A DNA stretch of 64,000 bases, from assembly GCF_000429025.1 (NCBI RefSeq), contig NZ_KE386837.1:110959-174958 (forward strand). Reading direction: 5' to 3'. The translations under genes and the position numbers were made by a program. This DNA is from Actinospineispora spinosispora DSM 44797 (GTDB lineage: Bacteria > Actinomycetota > Actinomycetes > Mycobacteriales > Pseudonocardiaceae). Under the pieces are notes generated by a model. That model did not search any database and had not been told where the DNA came from. It saw only the letters and a list, made by a program, of their open reading frames with translations. Below, in pieces: positions 7,462 to 16,381 of this stretch; the first letter of the stretch is position 1, and the number at the start of each line of letters is the position of its first letter.

Positions 7462-8790
7462 ATGTCCAGTGATCCGAGCGTGGGGGCGCCCAGCACAGCG
7501 GTTTTACCCCGGTTCAGCGTCCGGGACACCAGGAGGGCGACCTTGCTCGCCTTCCTGGCCTGGACGTTCGCCGTGTACGACTACATCCTGTTCGGCACGC
7601 TCCTGCCGGAGATGTCGCTGACCTTCGGGTGGGATGCCTCGACGGCGTCCCTGGTCTCGACGCTCGTGTCGATCGGGACCGCGGTGGTGGTGCTGGTGAT
7701 CGGCCCGGTCGTCGACCTGATCGGCAGGCGCCGGGGCATGATCCTCACGGTTGCCGGGACCGCGGTGTCGTCGGCGGCCAGCGCGGTCGCGCCGGGCATC
7801 GCCTCGCTCGTCGGCATCCGGGCGCTCAGCGGTCTGGGTCTGTCCGAGCAGGCGGTCAACGCGACCTATCTCAACGAGATCTACGCGGTCACCGAGGACA
7901 AGAAGATCTCCCGGCATCGCGGGCTGATCTACAGCCTGGTGCAGGGCGGCTGGCCGCTCGGGGTGCTGATCGCGTCGGCGTTCGTGGCGGTGTTCCTGCC
8001 GCTGGTCGGCTGGCGTGGCTGTTTCCTGCTGGCCTTCTTCCCCGCGGTGATCATCGCGGTGCTGTGTCGCACGTTGAAGGAGAGCCCGCAGTTCGAGCTG
8101 GAGAAGAAGCTGCGCATCATGCGCAAGCAGGGGCAGACCGCCGAGGCCGACGCGGAGGCGGCGCGGTACGGCCTGGTCAAGCAGGAATCGGTCGGGTTGA
8201 AGGCGATCTTCCATGGCCCGGCGCTGCGCAACACGTTGGTGCTCGGGCTCGCCTGGCTGGTCAACTGGTTCGGCATCCAGGTGTTCAGTGTGCTCGGTAC
8301 GACGGTGCTCACCGAGGGCAAGGGCGTCAGTTTCACCGGCTCGCTGCTGATGCTGATCGTGATCAACGCGGTCGGCTATCTCGGGTACGTGTTCCACGGC
8401 TGGGCCGGTGACCGGTTCGGCCGCCGCAACGTCATCGCGATCGGCTGGGTCCTGTCCGGCGTCTTCTTCATGCTGACCTTGACGATCGCGCAGGGCACGG
8501 CCGCGGTGGTGCTGCTGTACTCGCTGGGCATGTTCTTCCTGATCGGGCCGTACGCGGCGTTGCTGTTCTACATGGGCGAGTGCTACGAGACGCAGTGCCG
8601 CGCGACGGGCACGGCGTTCCTGAGCGCGCTGTCCCAGCCGGGCGCGATCGTGGCCGGCGTGATCGTCACCTCGATGCTCGCCTCCGGGCAGTCCTGGACG
8701 CATGCCGCGCTGGTCGTGGGCGCGCTCGGCACGCTGGTGTCCGGGATCCTGATGTTCGGCGCGCGCACCGCGGAGAGGCTGAAGGGGTAG
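7462..8790 (+). CDS. MFS transporter, sugar/organic-acid symporter type
   Basis: A 442-residue membrane protein with about 12 predicted segments. The MFS loop 2-3 motif GPVVDLIGRRRG is at 81-92, with a second copy GDRFGRR in the C-terminal half. The central loop (about 205-240) is charged, as in the sugar/acid:proton symporter branch. GAGAGG lies before the ATG, 11 bp after the deacetylase stop. It likely imports the substrate of the deacetylase and the following dehydrogenases. Confidence 0.88.
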   Translation: MSSDPSVGAPSTAVLPRFSVRDTRRATLLAFLAWTFAVYDYILFGTLLPEMSLTFGWDASTASLVSTLVSIGTAVVVLVIGPVVDLIGRRRGMILTVAGTAVSSAASAVAPGIASLVGIRALSGLGLSEQAVNATYLNEIYAVTEDKKISRHRGLIYSLVQGGWPLGVLIASAFVAVFLPLVGWRGCFLLAFFPAVIIAVLCRTLKESPQFELEKKLRIMRKQGQTAEADAEAARYGLVKQESVGLKAIFHGPALRNTLVLGLAWLVNWFGIQVFSVLGTTVLTEGKGVSFTGSLLMLIVINAVGYLGYVFHGWAGDRFGRRNVIAIGWVLSGVFFMLTLTIAQGTAAVVLLYSLGMFFLIGPYAALLFYMGECYETQCRATGTAFLSALSQPGAIVAGVIVTSMLASGQSWTHAALVVGALGTLVSGILMFGARTAERLKG

Positions 8791-8792
8791 CG

Positions 8793-9554
8793 ATGACCGG
8801 ACAGGTGGCGATCATCAGTGGCGCGGCCAGCGGAATCGGCAGGGCACTCGCGGTCGCCTACGCGGAGCGTGGGATCCGGGTGGTGATCGGCACGTTCCCC
8901 GGCGACCCGCACGATCCCGGGGAGACCGTGGCGCTCGTGAGGGGGGCCGGCGGGGACTGCGTCGTGCACGAGGTCGATGTGCGGGCCTCGGCGCAGGTCG
9001 ACGCGTTCGCCCAGCGTGCGCTCGAGGAGTGGGGGCGTCTCGACATCGCGGTGGCCAACGCGGGTGTGCTGCGCAAGGCGGCGCTCGCCGAGCTGGACGA
9101 CGCCGCGTGGGACGACCTGATGCAGGTCGACCTGAGCGGGGTGTTGCGGGTGTTCCGCTCGGCGTCGACCCGGATGGCCGGGCCGGGCGCGATGGTGGCG
9201 GTGTCGTCCATCGCCGGCGGTGTGTACGGGTGGGGCGAGCACGTGCACTACGGCGCGGCGAAGGCCGGTGTGCTCGGTCTGGTGCGCAGCGTCGCGGTGG
9301 AGCTGGCGCCCCGCGGGATCCGGGTGAACAGTGTGATCCCGGGTTATGTGGTGACGCCGCAGTCGCTGGACCCGGTCAACTCGCTCGGTCCGGACGGGCT
9401 GGAACGCGCGGGTCGCGACATCCCGCTCGGCCGTGCCGCCCGGCCGGAGGAGCTGGCGTCGGTGATCCGGTTCCTGACCTCGGACGAGGCGTCCTACATC
9501 ACCGGGCAGGCTCTCGTCGCCGATGGCGGCCTCACGGTCCGGATGCCGGCATGA
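8793..9554 (+). CDS. SDR-family NAD(P)-dependent oxidoreductase
   Basis: A classical short-chain dehydrogenase of 253 residues: nucleotide motif SGAASGIG (9-16), NAG at 89-91, Ser138/139, Tyr153 and Lys157 as the catalytic set. The gene follows the MFS stop by 2 bp with GAAGGGG as ribosome site, and its end overlaps the next SDR gene (ATGA). Two different SDRs in one operon suggest successive oxidation/epimerisation of a polyol or sugar-like substrate; the exact substrate cannot be read. Confidence 0.88.
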   Translation: MTGQVAIISGAASGIGRALAVAYAERGIRVVIGTFPGDPHDPGETVALVRGAGGDCVVHEVDVRASAQVDAFAQRALEEWGRLDIAVANAGVLRKAALAELDDAAWDDLMQVDLSGVLRVFRSASTRMAGPGAMVAVSSIAGGVYGWGEHVHYGAAKAGVLGLVRSVAVELAPRGIRVNSVIPGYVVTPQSLDPVNSLGPDGLERAGRDIPLGRAARPEELASVIRFLTSDEASYITGQALVADGGLTVRMPA

Positions 9555-10246
9555 CGCTGCGGGGCAGGACCGCGCTGGTGGTCGGTGGGGCCGGCGGGAT
9601 CGGACAGGCGATCGCGCGGGCCTTCGAAGCCGAGGGTGCGTCGGTGGTGATCGCCGATCGCAAGTCGGGCGGGATCACCATCGACGTCAGCCGGGAGGAT
9701 TCCGTCGCGTCGGCCGTCGCGGCGGCGGAGGAGCAGCTCGGACGGATCGACGTGCTGGTCAACTCGGCGGGCATCCTGACCGAGTCGCCGCTGGTGGACA
9801 TGGAGCTTGGCACCTGGTCGCGGACCCTCGCGGTCAACCTGACCGGGGTGTTCCTGTGCTGTCGCGCGGTGCTGCCCGGCATGCTGGAGCGGCGGTCCGG
9901 GCGGATCATCAACATCGCGTCGCAGCTGGCGCTCAAGGGCGGTCTGGGCATGGCGCACTACGCCGCGGCCAAGGCCGGGGTGATCGCGTTGACCAAGTCG
10001 CTGGCTCTCGAGGTCGCCGATCGGGGAATCCTGGTGAACGCGATCGCGCCGGGGCCGATCGAGACGCCGATGCTCGCCGGCATCACCGACGACTGGCGTG
10101 CGGCGAAGCAGGCCGAGCTGCCGCTGGGGCGTTTCGGGCGGCCGGAGGAGATCGCGCCGACCGCGGTGCTGCTGGCAAGCGATCCCGGCGGCAACCTCTA
10201 CCTCGGTCAGACCCTCGGGCCGAACTCCGGGGACGTGATGCCGTGA
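9551..10246 (+). CDS. SDR-family oxidoreductase
   Basis: A second classical SDR (231 residues) with GGAGGIG (12-18), catalytic Ser124, Tyr137 and Lys141, and the usual PG motif after strand 6 (APGPIETPM). It is short for the family because the segment after alpha-D is compact. The C-terminus ends YLGQTLGPNSGDVMP, where typical family members have a GQ-ixvdGG motif; here it reads GQTLGPNSG. Translation is coupled to the upstream SDR by a 4-bp overlap. Confidence 0.88.
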   Translation: MTLRGRTALVVGGAGGIGQAIARAFEAEGASVVIADRKSGGITIDVSREDSVASAVAAAEEQLGRIDVLVNSAGILTESPLVDMELGTWSRTLAVNLTGVFLCCRAVLPGMLERRSGRIINIASQLALKGGLGMAHYAAAKAGVIALTKSLALEVADRGILVNAIAPGPIETPMLAGITDDWRAAKQAELPLGRFGRPEEIAPTAVLLASDPGGNLYLGQTLGPNSGDVMP

Positions 10247-10259
10247 CCGGAGCGCACTG

Positions 10260-10913
10260 ATGTGCGGCGCGTGCGGTTCGGACCGTGGCGCGGACGACTG
10301 GGCCCGGCCGTTCCTGGCCGGTCTGGCCGCCCGCTCCGGGGTGGCCTCGGCGGTCGCAGGTCGGGTCGGGCCCGGTGGGCCCCGGGTTCGGGCGGATGTC
10401 GGCGGCTGGGTGGTCCGCTCGCCGACCGGTGCGGTGACCAGCTGCGCCGGGCTGGGTGAGCTGGTCGCCTCGGTGGGCCGCTGGCTCGGCGACTGGACCC
10501 CGGTCGCGTCCGGGCGGCTGACGGTGCCTGCCCCTGACTCCCGGCGCGGCGTCGAGGTTCTGGTCGACGCATCGCGGCACCTCGAACCGCTGCGCGCGGA
10601 CTCGGACGTCGTGGTGGTGCCGGATCGCGCGGCGGCCCGTGCGGTTCTGGTCCAGCTGGCTCGACCGCCGTGGTCGGCGCGCTGCTACCTGACCCGCATC
10701 ACCGGGACGTCCTCCGGGTGGGCGGGGCCACCCGAGGTGGTGCGGGTCGACAGCGCTGAGCACGGCGCCGACCTGCTGGTCTGGCTGGAACACAACCGCC
10801 GGTCCGGCCGCTGGGACGACGCCGCGGTCCGCGCGATCTGCCCGCTGACCGACACCACCGAGCTCGCCGTCGAACTACGAGCAGGCCACGTCACCACAGC
10901 TCGTGAGTGTTGA
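10260..10913 (+). CDS. Hypothetical protein
   Basis: A predicted 217-residue soluble protein that I do not recognise. It starts MCGACG, a lone CxxC near the N-terminus, and has no signal peptide or membrane segment. It follows the SDR gene by 13 bp with GGAG upstream, so it is probably the last gene of the LacI-controlled operon. The last residues (TTAREC) and the TGA are encoded by the left arm of the palindrome at 10900-10945, so the natural C-terminus may have been altered by that repeat. Confidence 0.6.
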   Translation: MCGACGSDRGADDWARPFLAGLAARSGVASAVAGRVGPGGPRVRADVGGWVVRSPTGAVTSCAGLGELVASVGRWLGDWTPVASGRLTVPAPDSRRGVEVLVDASRHLEPLRADSDVVVVPDRAAARAVLVQLARPPWSARCYLTRITGTSSGWAGPPEVVRVDSAEHGADLLVWLEHNRRSGRWDDAAVRAICPLTDTTELAVELRAGHVTTAREC

Positions 10914-10945
10914 GGCTGGCTATAGCCAGCCTCAACACTCACGAG
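10900..10945. terminator. 46-bp perfect palindrome (CGTGAGTG family), bidirectional terminator
   Basis: The arms are CTCGTGAGTGTTGAGG and its exact complement, with core CTGGCTATAGCCAG, for 23-bp complementarity. It lies between convergent genes (10913 and 10961) and has no T-tract. The TGA of the upstream gene is inside the left arm. Confidence 0.8.
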
Positions 10946-10960
10946 GTCTGAGCTGGGGAT

Positions 10961-12289
10961 TCAGTCGACGCCGGTGTCCTCGGGGGTTCTGCGGGCCAGG
11001 TGGGCGAGCAGGTCGAGGGCGTCGGCGAGGGCGTCCAGGGGCGGGGAGGCCAGTGCCAGGCGCACCGCGTTCGGAGCGTTCGCGGTGCTGACCGCGAACG
11101 CGGCGCCGGGGGTGACCGCGATGCCGTGCCGGGCCGCAGCGGCGACGAACATGTCGGCCCGCCACGGGTCGGGCAGCTCCCACCAGCAGTGATAGGCGCG
11201 CGGATCGGCGCGCACCGCGAAACCGGCAAGACGGTCGCGGACCAGCTCCTGCCGGGCTCGCGCGTCCCGGCGTTTCGCCAGGCCGATCGTCGCCAGGGTG
11301 CCGTCGGTGATCAGTCGGCTGGCCGCCTCCAGCGCGAACCGGGGCGCCGACCAGGTACCGGAGCGCAGCGTCGACGCGACCGGGTCGATCAGCGCGACGG
11401 GTGCCGCGAGGACTCCGACCGAGAGCCCCGGCGCCGAGCGTTTGGACAGGCTGTCGACGAGCACCGTGTGCTGTGGGGCGAGCCCCGCGAGTACCGGTTC
11501 GTCGTGCAGGAAGCCGTAGATCAGGTCCTCGATCGCGGTCAGGTCCAGGTCCGTCAGGACCCGCGCGACCTCGCTCCTGCGCCGCGCCGACATCGTCACG
11601 CCGAGCGGGTTGTGCAGTGCGGGCTGGAGGTAGACGGCTCGCAGCGCGGACCCCCGACGTCGGAGTTCCGCCGGGTCGACGCCCTCGCCGTCCATCGGGA
11701 TGGGCACCAGCGTGATGCCCAGCCGCGCCGCGATGCCCTTCAGCACGGGGTAGGTGATGGCTTCGACGCCCAGCCGCTCGCCGACCGGGACGAGAGCGGC
11801 GACGGCGGCGGCGATGGCCTGACGGCCGCTGCCGGCGAACAGGATGCGGTCCGGCTCCGGCGCCCAGCCGTCGCGGGTCAACAGGCGGGCGGCGGCGTCC
11901 CGCGCACCCGGTGTCCCGGTGACGCCGATCGGCGCCAGCGCGCCCGCCAGGATGTCCGGCCGCAGCAGCGGCTCAAGGCTCCGCGCGAGCAGCGTCGGCT
12001 GTTCGGGCAGCACCGGGAAGTTCAGTTCGAGGTCGATGCGCGCTCGGGCCGGTTCGGCGAGCGCGGGCTCGGGAGGCGGGCTCGCCGAACGGACGAACGT
12101 CCCTCGGCCGACCTCGCCGACGGTCAGGCCGCGGCGGGTCAGCTCGCTGTAGACGCGTGATGCGGTGGACGCCGCGATGCGGTGCCGCCGGGCGAAACCG
12201 CGCTGCGGCGGGAGCCGGTCGCCGGGGCGCAGGGTGCCGTCGGCGATCTGCGCCGCGATCACGTCGGCGATTGCCCGGTAGTCGTCCAC
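10961..12289 (-). CDS. MocR-family regulator (GntR HTH fused to aminotransferase fold)
   Basis: This 442-residue protein has an N-terminal GntR winged helix (about 1-68, ending GEVGRGTFV) and a fold-type-I aminotransferase domain. The PLP lysine is K283 in DSLSKRS. N227, D255 and Y258 correspond to cofactor-contacting residues, so PLP binding should be intact. MocR proteins use a PLP-ligand adduct as signal. It is divergent from the hydrolase/SDR pair at 12381-13951, and the direct repeats at 12303-12347 between them are its likely site. The start is a GTG with a weak GGGG upstream. Confidence 0.88.
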   Translation of the reverse strand: MDDYRAIADVIAAQIADGTLRPGDRLPPQRGFARRHRIAASTASRVYSELTRRGLTVGEVGRGTFVRSASPPPEPALAEPARARIDLELNFPVLPEQPTLLARSLEPLLRPDILAGALAPIGVTGTPGARDAAARLLTRDGWAPEPDRILFAGSGRQAIAAAVAALVPVGERLGVEAITYPVLKGIAARLGITLVPIPMDGEGVDPAELRRRGSALRAVYLQPALHNPLGVTMSARRRSEVARVLTDLDLTAIEDLIYGFLHDEPVLAGLAPQHTVLVDSLSKRSAPGLSVGVLAAPVALIDPVASTLRSGTWSAPRFALEAASRLITDGTLATIGLAKRRDARARQELVRDRLAGFAVRADPRAYHCWWELPDPWRADMFVAAAARHGIAVTPGAAFAVSTANAPNAVRLALASPPLDALADALDLLAHLARRTPEDTGVD

Positions 12290-12302
12290 GGTTGACCCCA
12301 GA

Positions 12303-12354
12303 TTGCACCGAGAGCATTGTTTTTATTGCACCGAGATAGTGCACCGATTAGCGT
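12303..12354. promoter_or_regulatory. MocR-type direct-repeat operator and promoter
   Basis: GCACCGA occurs three times in the same orientation (12305-12311, 12328-12334, 12341-12347). The first two are part of an identical TTGCACCGAGA. Direct-repeat operators are typical for MocR regulators. The second repeat overlaps a forward -35 TTGCAC (12326-12331), with a -10 TAGCGT 17 bp downstream (12349-12354) driving the hydrolase gene. Confidence 0.6.
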
Positions 12355-12380
12355 GAGGATGTCAACCACGAGGAGCCCCG

Positions 12381-13202
12381 ATGAGCACCGCGACGTTCAC
12401 CGAGACGATTACCATCAGCTACGACGACGCCGGCAGCGGAGACGCCCTGGTCCTGGTGCACGGCCACCCGTTCGACCGCACCATGTGGCGCGGGCAGATC
12501 GAGCGGCTCAGCGCCGCCGGGTATCGAGTCATCGCCGCTGACCTGCGCGGATATGGTCAGAGCAGCGTCGTCCCCGGTGCCACGGCGCTGTCGGTGTTCG
12601 CCCGCGACATCGTGGAGCTGCTCGACCACCTCGGCATCGACCAGTGCGTGCTCGGCGGGCTCTCGATGGGCGGCCAGATCGTCATGGAGTGCCAGCGGCT
12701 GTTCCCGGAGCGGCTGCGCGGACTCGTGCTCGCCGACACCACGGCCAGGGCGGAGACCACTGACGGCAAACGGGCGCGCTACGAGATGGCGGACCGTCTC
12801 CTGACCGAAGGACTGTGGCCGTACGCCGAGGAGGTGCTGCCCAAGATGGTCGCGCCGCGCAACCTGGTCGCGTTGCCCGCCGTCGCCGAGCACGTGCTGG
12901 GGATGATGCGTGCCACCTGGCCCGAGGGCGCCGCGGCGGCGTTGCGGGGCCGCGCAGAGCGCCCCGACTACCTCGAGACGCTCGCCAGGACGACCGTCCC
13001 CACCCTGGTCGTCGTGGGCAGCGACGACGAGTTCACCCCGGTAGCCGACGCCGAGCTGATCCACTCGCTGGTCGCCGGGTCCACCCTCGCGGTCATCGAC
13101 GGCGCCGCGCACATGCCCAACCTGGAACGACCCGACGAGTTCGACGCGGTGCTGCTGCGATTCCTCGACAGCATCCCCGTCCCGGAAAGGACTACCCCAT
13201 GA
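12381..13202 (+). CDS. Alpha/beta hydrolase
   Basis: A cytosolic alpha/beta-fold hydrolase of 273 residues. The oxyanion-hole region HGHPFDRTMW starts at residue 28, and the nucleophile elbow GLSMGG has Ser95. The acid is in GSDDEF and the histidine in GAAHMPNLE. The layout resembles enol-lactonase/esterase (PcaD-like) proteins, but a haloperoxidase-like or ester substrate is equally possible. The ATG has GAGGAGCCCCG upstream. It overlaps the following SDR gene by 4 bp and is divergent from the MocR regulator. Confidence 0.87.
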   Translation: MSTATFTETITISYDDAGSGDALVLVHGHPFDRTMWRGQIERLSAAGYRVIAADLRGYGQSSVVPGATALSVFARDIVELLDHLGIDQCVLGGLSMGGQIVMECQRLFPERLRGLVLADTTARAETTDGKRARYEMADRLLTEGLWPYAEEVLPKMVAPRNLVALPAVAEHVLGMMRATWPEGAAAALRGRAERPDYLETLARTTVPTLVVVGSDDEFTPVADAELIHSLVAGSTLAVIDGAAHMPNLERPDEFDAVLLRFLDSIPVPERTTP

Positions 13203-13951
13203 ACACGGTGTTCGTCACCGGTGCCAGCAGCGGATTCGGCGCGGCGATCGCCCGGCGGTTCGTCGCGGAGGGGGCGCGGGTCGTCGCGGCCGCGCGCCGG
13301 GGCGAGGCGCTCGCGGCTCTCGTCGACGACCTCGGGGAGCAGGTACACCCGCTGGAGCTGGACGTCAGGGACCAGGCCGGGATCGAGCGGGCGGTGGCCG
13401 GACTGCCTGCCGCGTTCGCCGAGATCGACATCCTGGTGAACAACGCGGGCCTCGCCAAGGGACTCGAACCGGCGCAGCGGGCACTGGTCGAGGACTGGGA
13501 GCAGATGGTCGACACCAACTGCAAGGGCCTCATGTACTGCACCCGCGCGCTGCTGCCCGGCATGGTGTCGCGCGGCCGAGGGCACGTCGTCAACATGGGG
13601 TCCACCGCGAGCACCTACCCGTATCCCGGTGGCAACGTGTACGGCGCGACGAAGGCGTTCGTGCACCAGTTCAGCCTGAACCTGCGCAGTGACCTGCACG
13701 GGACCGGCGTCCGGGTGAGCTGCATCGAGCCGGGCATGTGCGGTGGCACCGAGTTCTCCGCCGTGCGGTTCGGCGGGGACGAAGCGAAGGCGGCGGCGGT
13801 CTACGACGGCATGCAGCCGCTGACCGCCACCGATATCGCCGAGGCCGTGTACTGGACGACCGCGCTGCCCTCGCACATGAACGTCAACGTCATGGAACTG
13901 ATGCCGGTGGCGCAGAGCTTCGCGCCGTTCCAGGTCAGTCGCTCAACCTGA
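13199..13951 (+). CDS. SDR-family oxidoreductase (YdfG-like)
   Basis: A 250-residue classical SDR. TGASSGFG opens the protein at residues 7-14, NNAG follows strand 4, and catalytic Ser/Tyr/Lys lie in NMGST and YGATK. The region EPGMCGGTEFS after strand 6 resembles serine/3-hydroxy-acid dehydrogenases of the YdfG group. The start overlaps the hydrolase stop (ATGA) with GGAAAGG upstream. Its last 17 bp overlap the convergent beta-propeller gene. Confidence 0.88.
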   Translation: MNTVFVTGASSGFGAAIARRFVAEGARVVAAARRGEALAALVDDLGEQVHPLELDVRDQAGIERAVAGLPAAFAEIDILVNNAGLAKGLEPAQRALVEDWEQMVDTNCKGLMYCTRALLPGMVSRGRGHVVNMGSTASTYPYPGGNVYGATKAFVHQFSLNLRSDLHGTGVRVSCIEPGMCGGTEFSAVRFGGDEAKAAAVYDGMQPLTATDIAEAVYWTTALPSHMNVNVMELMPVAQSFAPFQVSRST

Positions 13952-14903
13952 GGTACACGACGTCGTGGGCTCCCCGGTCCATCGGCACCGTTCGATCGAC
14001 CTGCCAGGTCGACGTGTTGATGACACTCATCGTGGCGGCCGAGGCGTTGTCGACGAAGATCCGGGAGCCGTCCGGGTCCGAGGTGATGCCGAGCGGGCCG
14101 GGCCCGACCTCGACGTGAGCGACGTGGGCGCGAGTCGTCGTGTCGATCACGCTGACCGAGCCGGGGGTCGACTGGTCGAACCGCCATTTCTCCAGGTGGA
14201 AATGCGAGACGACGGCGAGCCCGGTATTCGTCAGGTGAATGCGGTGCGGATTGTCCGGGAGCTCGACGACATCGATTTCGGTGTCGGTCGCGGTGTCGAT
14301 GATGTGCAGCAACGGCCGGTCGCGGTCGTTGGCGAACAGGAACCGGCCGTCCGCCGAGACCTCCAGGTCCTCTGAACCGTTCGGCATGGGGATCTTGCCC
14401 GCCATCGCCCGCTGCCCGAGGTCGAGCACCGAGACGAAGGTCGCCTCCTTGTTGCCGGTGTAGGCCTTTGTGTGATCGGGCAGTGCGGCGATCCAGTGTG
14501 GACCGGCGGTGTCGGTCTCGATGTGCCCGACCAGCCGTTGTTCGGTCAGATCGACCAGCGCGACGCAGCCGCCGTGCGACTCGCAGGCGATGTGCAGCAG
14601 GTCTCGGACCGGGTCGACGAACATGTCGTGCGGGCCGGCGTACGGAGCGATGTCGAGGACACCGGTGATCCGCCAGGAGTCGACGTCGATGACGGTGATC
14701 TCGGTTCCCCGATCGCCGTGGACGTCGTAGAAACCGTCCCGGTAGGTGATCGCCACATAGAGTTTTCGGCGACGTTCGTCGAATACCACCATGTGCGGTT
14801 CCGGGAGTGTCGGAATTCGGGCGATCTCGGTGTAGTCGTCGGCGTCGACCGCGATCACGCTGTGCCCGAGCTGATTGCAGGTGACCACTACGTTTCGTGT
14901 CAT
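13935..14903 (-). CDS. YncE-like beta-propeller protein
   Basis: A predicted 322-residue protein made of repeated blades of the form VxxxxLxVIDxxT, typical of seven-bladed YncE/YVTN propellers (for example EITVIDVDSWRITGVL, VSVIDTTTRAHVAHVEVG and MSVINTSTWQVDRTV). There is no signal peptide, so it may act in the cytosol, unlike many secreted homologues. Function is unknown; binding or lactonase-like roles occur in related propellers. It is convergent with the SDR gene with a 17-bp overlap. Confidence 0.82.
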   Translation of the reverse strand: MTRNVVVTCNQLGHSVIAVDADDYTEIARIPTLPEPHMVVFDERRRKLYVAITYRDGFYDVHGDRGTEITVIDVDSWRITGVLDIAPYAGPHDMFVDPVRDLLHIACESHGGCVALVDLTEQRLVGHIETDTAGPHWIAALPDHTKAYTGNKEATFVSVLDLGQRAMAGKIPMPNGSEDLEVSADGRFLFANDRDRPLLHIIDTATDTEIDVVELPDNPHRIHLTNTGLAVVSHFHLEKWRFDQSTPGSVSVIDTTTRAHVAHVEVGPGPLGITSDPDGSRIFVDNASAATMSVINTSTWQVDRTVPMDRGAHDVVYLRLSD

Positions 14904-14961
14904 TTTTTCAGGCTAGGACGATCGATATCGGGCGTCCAGTGCACAAGTCATAGGTCAGAGT

Positions 14962-14974
14962 TGCATGAGATGCA
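14962..14974. promoter_or_regulatory. Short inverted repeat, possible operator
   Basis: TGCAT-GAG-ATGCA is a perfect 5-bp-arm dyad in the 151-bp divergent region between the propeller gene and the quinone oxidoreductase gene. No matching regulator gene is adjacent, so the assignment is tentative. Confidence 0.3.
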
Positions 14975-15054
14975 GTGGTTGCGGCGGGAAGAAGCGCGGG
15001 TTCCGGGGAGTTCTCCTCGGATGAGACTTCGTGAACCGAGGAAGGAAACGCAGC

Positions 15055-15969
15055 ATGCGTGCACTCATCCACGACCCAGAGGCTCCGGCGGGACTCCGCC
15101 TGGACACCGCTCCCGACCCGGTTCCCGGGCCCGGACAGGTGCTGGTCGAGGTGCGGGCGACCGCGTTGAACTTCGGCGAGGTGAAGTACCTCGCCGCGCA
15201 GCGCCAGCCTGGTGAGGTGTCCGGCTGGGACGCCGCGGGAGTCGTCGTCCAGGCCGCCGCCGACGGCTCCGGTCCCTCGGTCGGCTCCCGGGTGGTGACG
15301 TTCGGCTGGTCCGGAGGTTGGGGAGGGTTGCGCGTGGTGGACGTCGACGAGCTTGCCGTGGTGCCCGAGTCCGTCGATCTCGGTGCCGCGAGCGGGCTGC
15401 CGGTCGCCGGCGTGACCGCCTTGCGGGCGGTGCGCAGGCTGGGGCCGGTCGTCGGTCGACGGGTGCTGGTCACCGGGGCGTCCGGTGGGGTCGGGCGGTT
15501 CGCGGTACAGCTCGCGGCGCGGGCCGGTGCCTGGGTCGTGGCGTCCGTGGGCAGCGAGGCGCGCGGTGAAGGACTGATCGAGCTGGGTGCCGGTGAGATC
15601 GTCGTCGGGCTGGACAAGGTCACCGACCCGGTGTTCGGGGTGCTCGACAACGTCGGCGGCCAGCAGCTGGCTCAGGCGTTCGCGCTGCTGGAGGAGGGCG
15701 GCTCGGCGCAGGCCATCGGCAAGGCCTCCGGTGAGGCCACGACGATCGACTTCGAGGAAGCGCGTATTCGCGGATTCCGGACGAGCATCGAGCCGTTCTT
15801 CGTCGGTCCGAAGTTCGGCCCCGACCTCGCCTACCTCGTCGACCTGCTCGACAAGGGACAGCTCGACCCGCAGATCGGCTGGCGCGGCGACTGGTCGAGA
15901 GCATCCGAGGCGGCCAAGGCACTCCTGGCCCGCAAGATCAACGGAAAGGCCATCCTCGACATAACCTGA
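15055..15969 (+). CDS. Zinc-less medium-chain dehydrogenase (quinone oxidoreductase-like)
   Basis: A 304-residue MDR-superfamily protein lacking the zinc cysteines of alcohol dehydrogenases. It has a GroES-like N-terminal half and an NAD(P)H-binding domain with GASGGVG at 141-147. VEVRATALNFGEVKYL and GWDAAGVVV are typical of the quinone-reductase/enoyl-reductase branch. The ATG has AAGGAA upstream. It stands alone, divergent from the propeller gene. Substrate is probably a quinone or alpha,beta-unsaturated carbonyl. Confidence 0.87.
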   Translation: MRALIHDPEAPAGLRLDTAPDPVPGPGQVLVEVRATALNFGEVKYLAAQRQPGEVSGWDAAGVVVQAAADGSGPSVGSRVVTFGWSGGWGGLRVVDVDELAVVPESVDLGAASGLPVAGVTALRAVRRLGPVVGRRVLVTGASGGVGRFAVQLAARAGAWVVASVGSEARGEGLIELGAGEIVVGLDKVTDPVFGVLDNVGGQQLAQAFALLEEGGSAQAIGKASGEATTIDFEEARIRGFRTSIEPFFVGPKFGPDLAYLVDLLDKGQLDPQIGWRGDWSRASEAAKALLARKINGKAILDIT

Positions 15970-15990
15970 CCACCACTCCACACCCCGCCC

Positions 15991-16375
15991 CCGCACCGCG
16001 AGTCGGTCCCCACAACACCGCGAGTCGCTAGATTTTGCGGTGCGAGTCGCTGGATTGCGCGGTGCGAGTCGGGGAGATTCGGCTCGCGGGCGCGCCGGTA
16101 GCGTAGAGACCAGGCGCCCGAGGTCGGAGGTCTCTTCGGCGCCGTCCGCCGTGTCGGAAGGTCCGGACTCGTGGTGTCCAGGCCACACGGCTCGCGGCGG
16201 ACCCGAGCGCTCCACCGGGCACACCCTGCGCCTCGGCGCGTGATGCGGGTGGCTGATCCGGGTGCGCTGGCACGCACGATTCGTCGCCGGAACTCCCTGT
16301 CCGACTGCGAGTCTCTCGACTCGCACCGCACAATCCAGCGACTCGCGGTGCTGAAAACCCCGACTCGCGGGAGGG
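15991..16375. repeat. CGCGAGTCG-type repeats in inverted clusters
   Basis: The left cluster (15995-16076) holds four tandem copies of a ~20-bp unit with CGAGTCGCTGGATT. The right cluster (about 16310-16372) holds the same units on the opposite strand, including TCAGCACCGCGAGTCG. The ~235 bp between them (16077-16309) shows no gene I recognise. A related inverted pair is at 43316-43439. The block lies downstream of the convergent quinone oxidoreductase and MFS genes, so it may terminate both. Confidence 0.65.
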
Positions 16376-16381
16376 GCGGGG

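Noticed and set aside
7504..8703. Long reverse open frame opposite the MFS gene
   Set aside because: It is the His/Arg/Gln-rich complement of a high-GC gene; typical shadow frame.
16077..16309. Possible gene or transposase remnant between inverted CGCGAGTCG clusters
   Set aside because: No frame shows recognisable motifs; too short for a transposase, so recorded only as repeat context.
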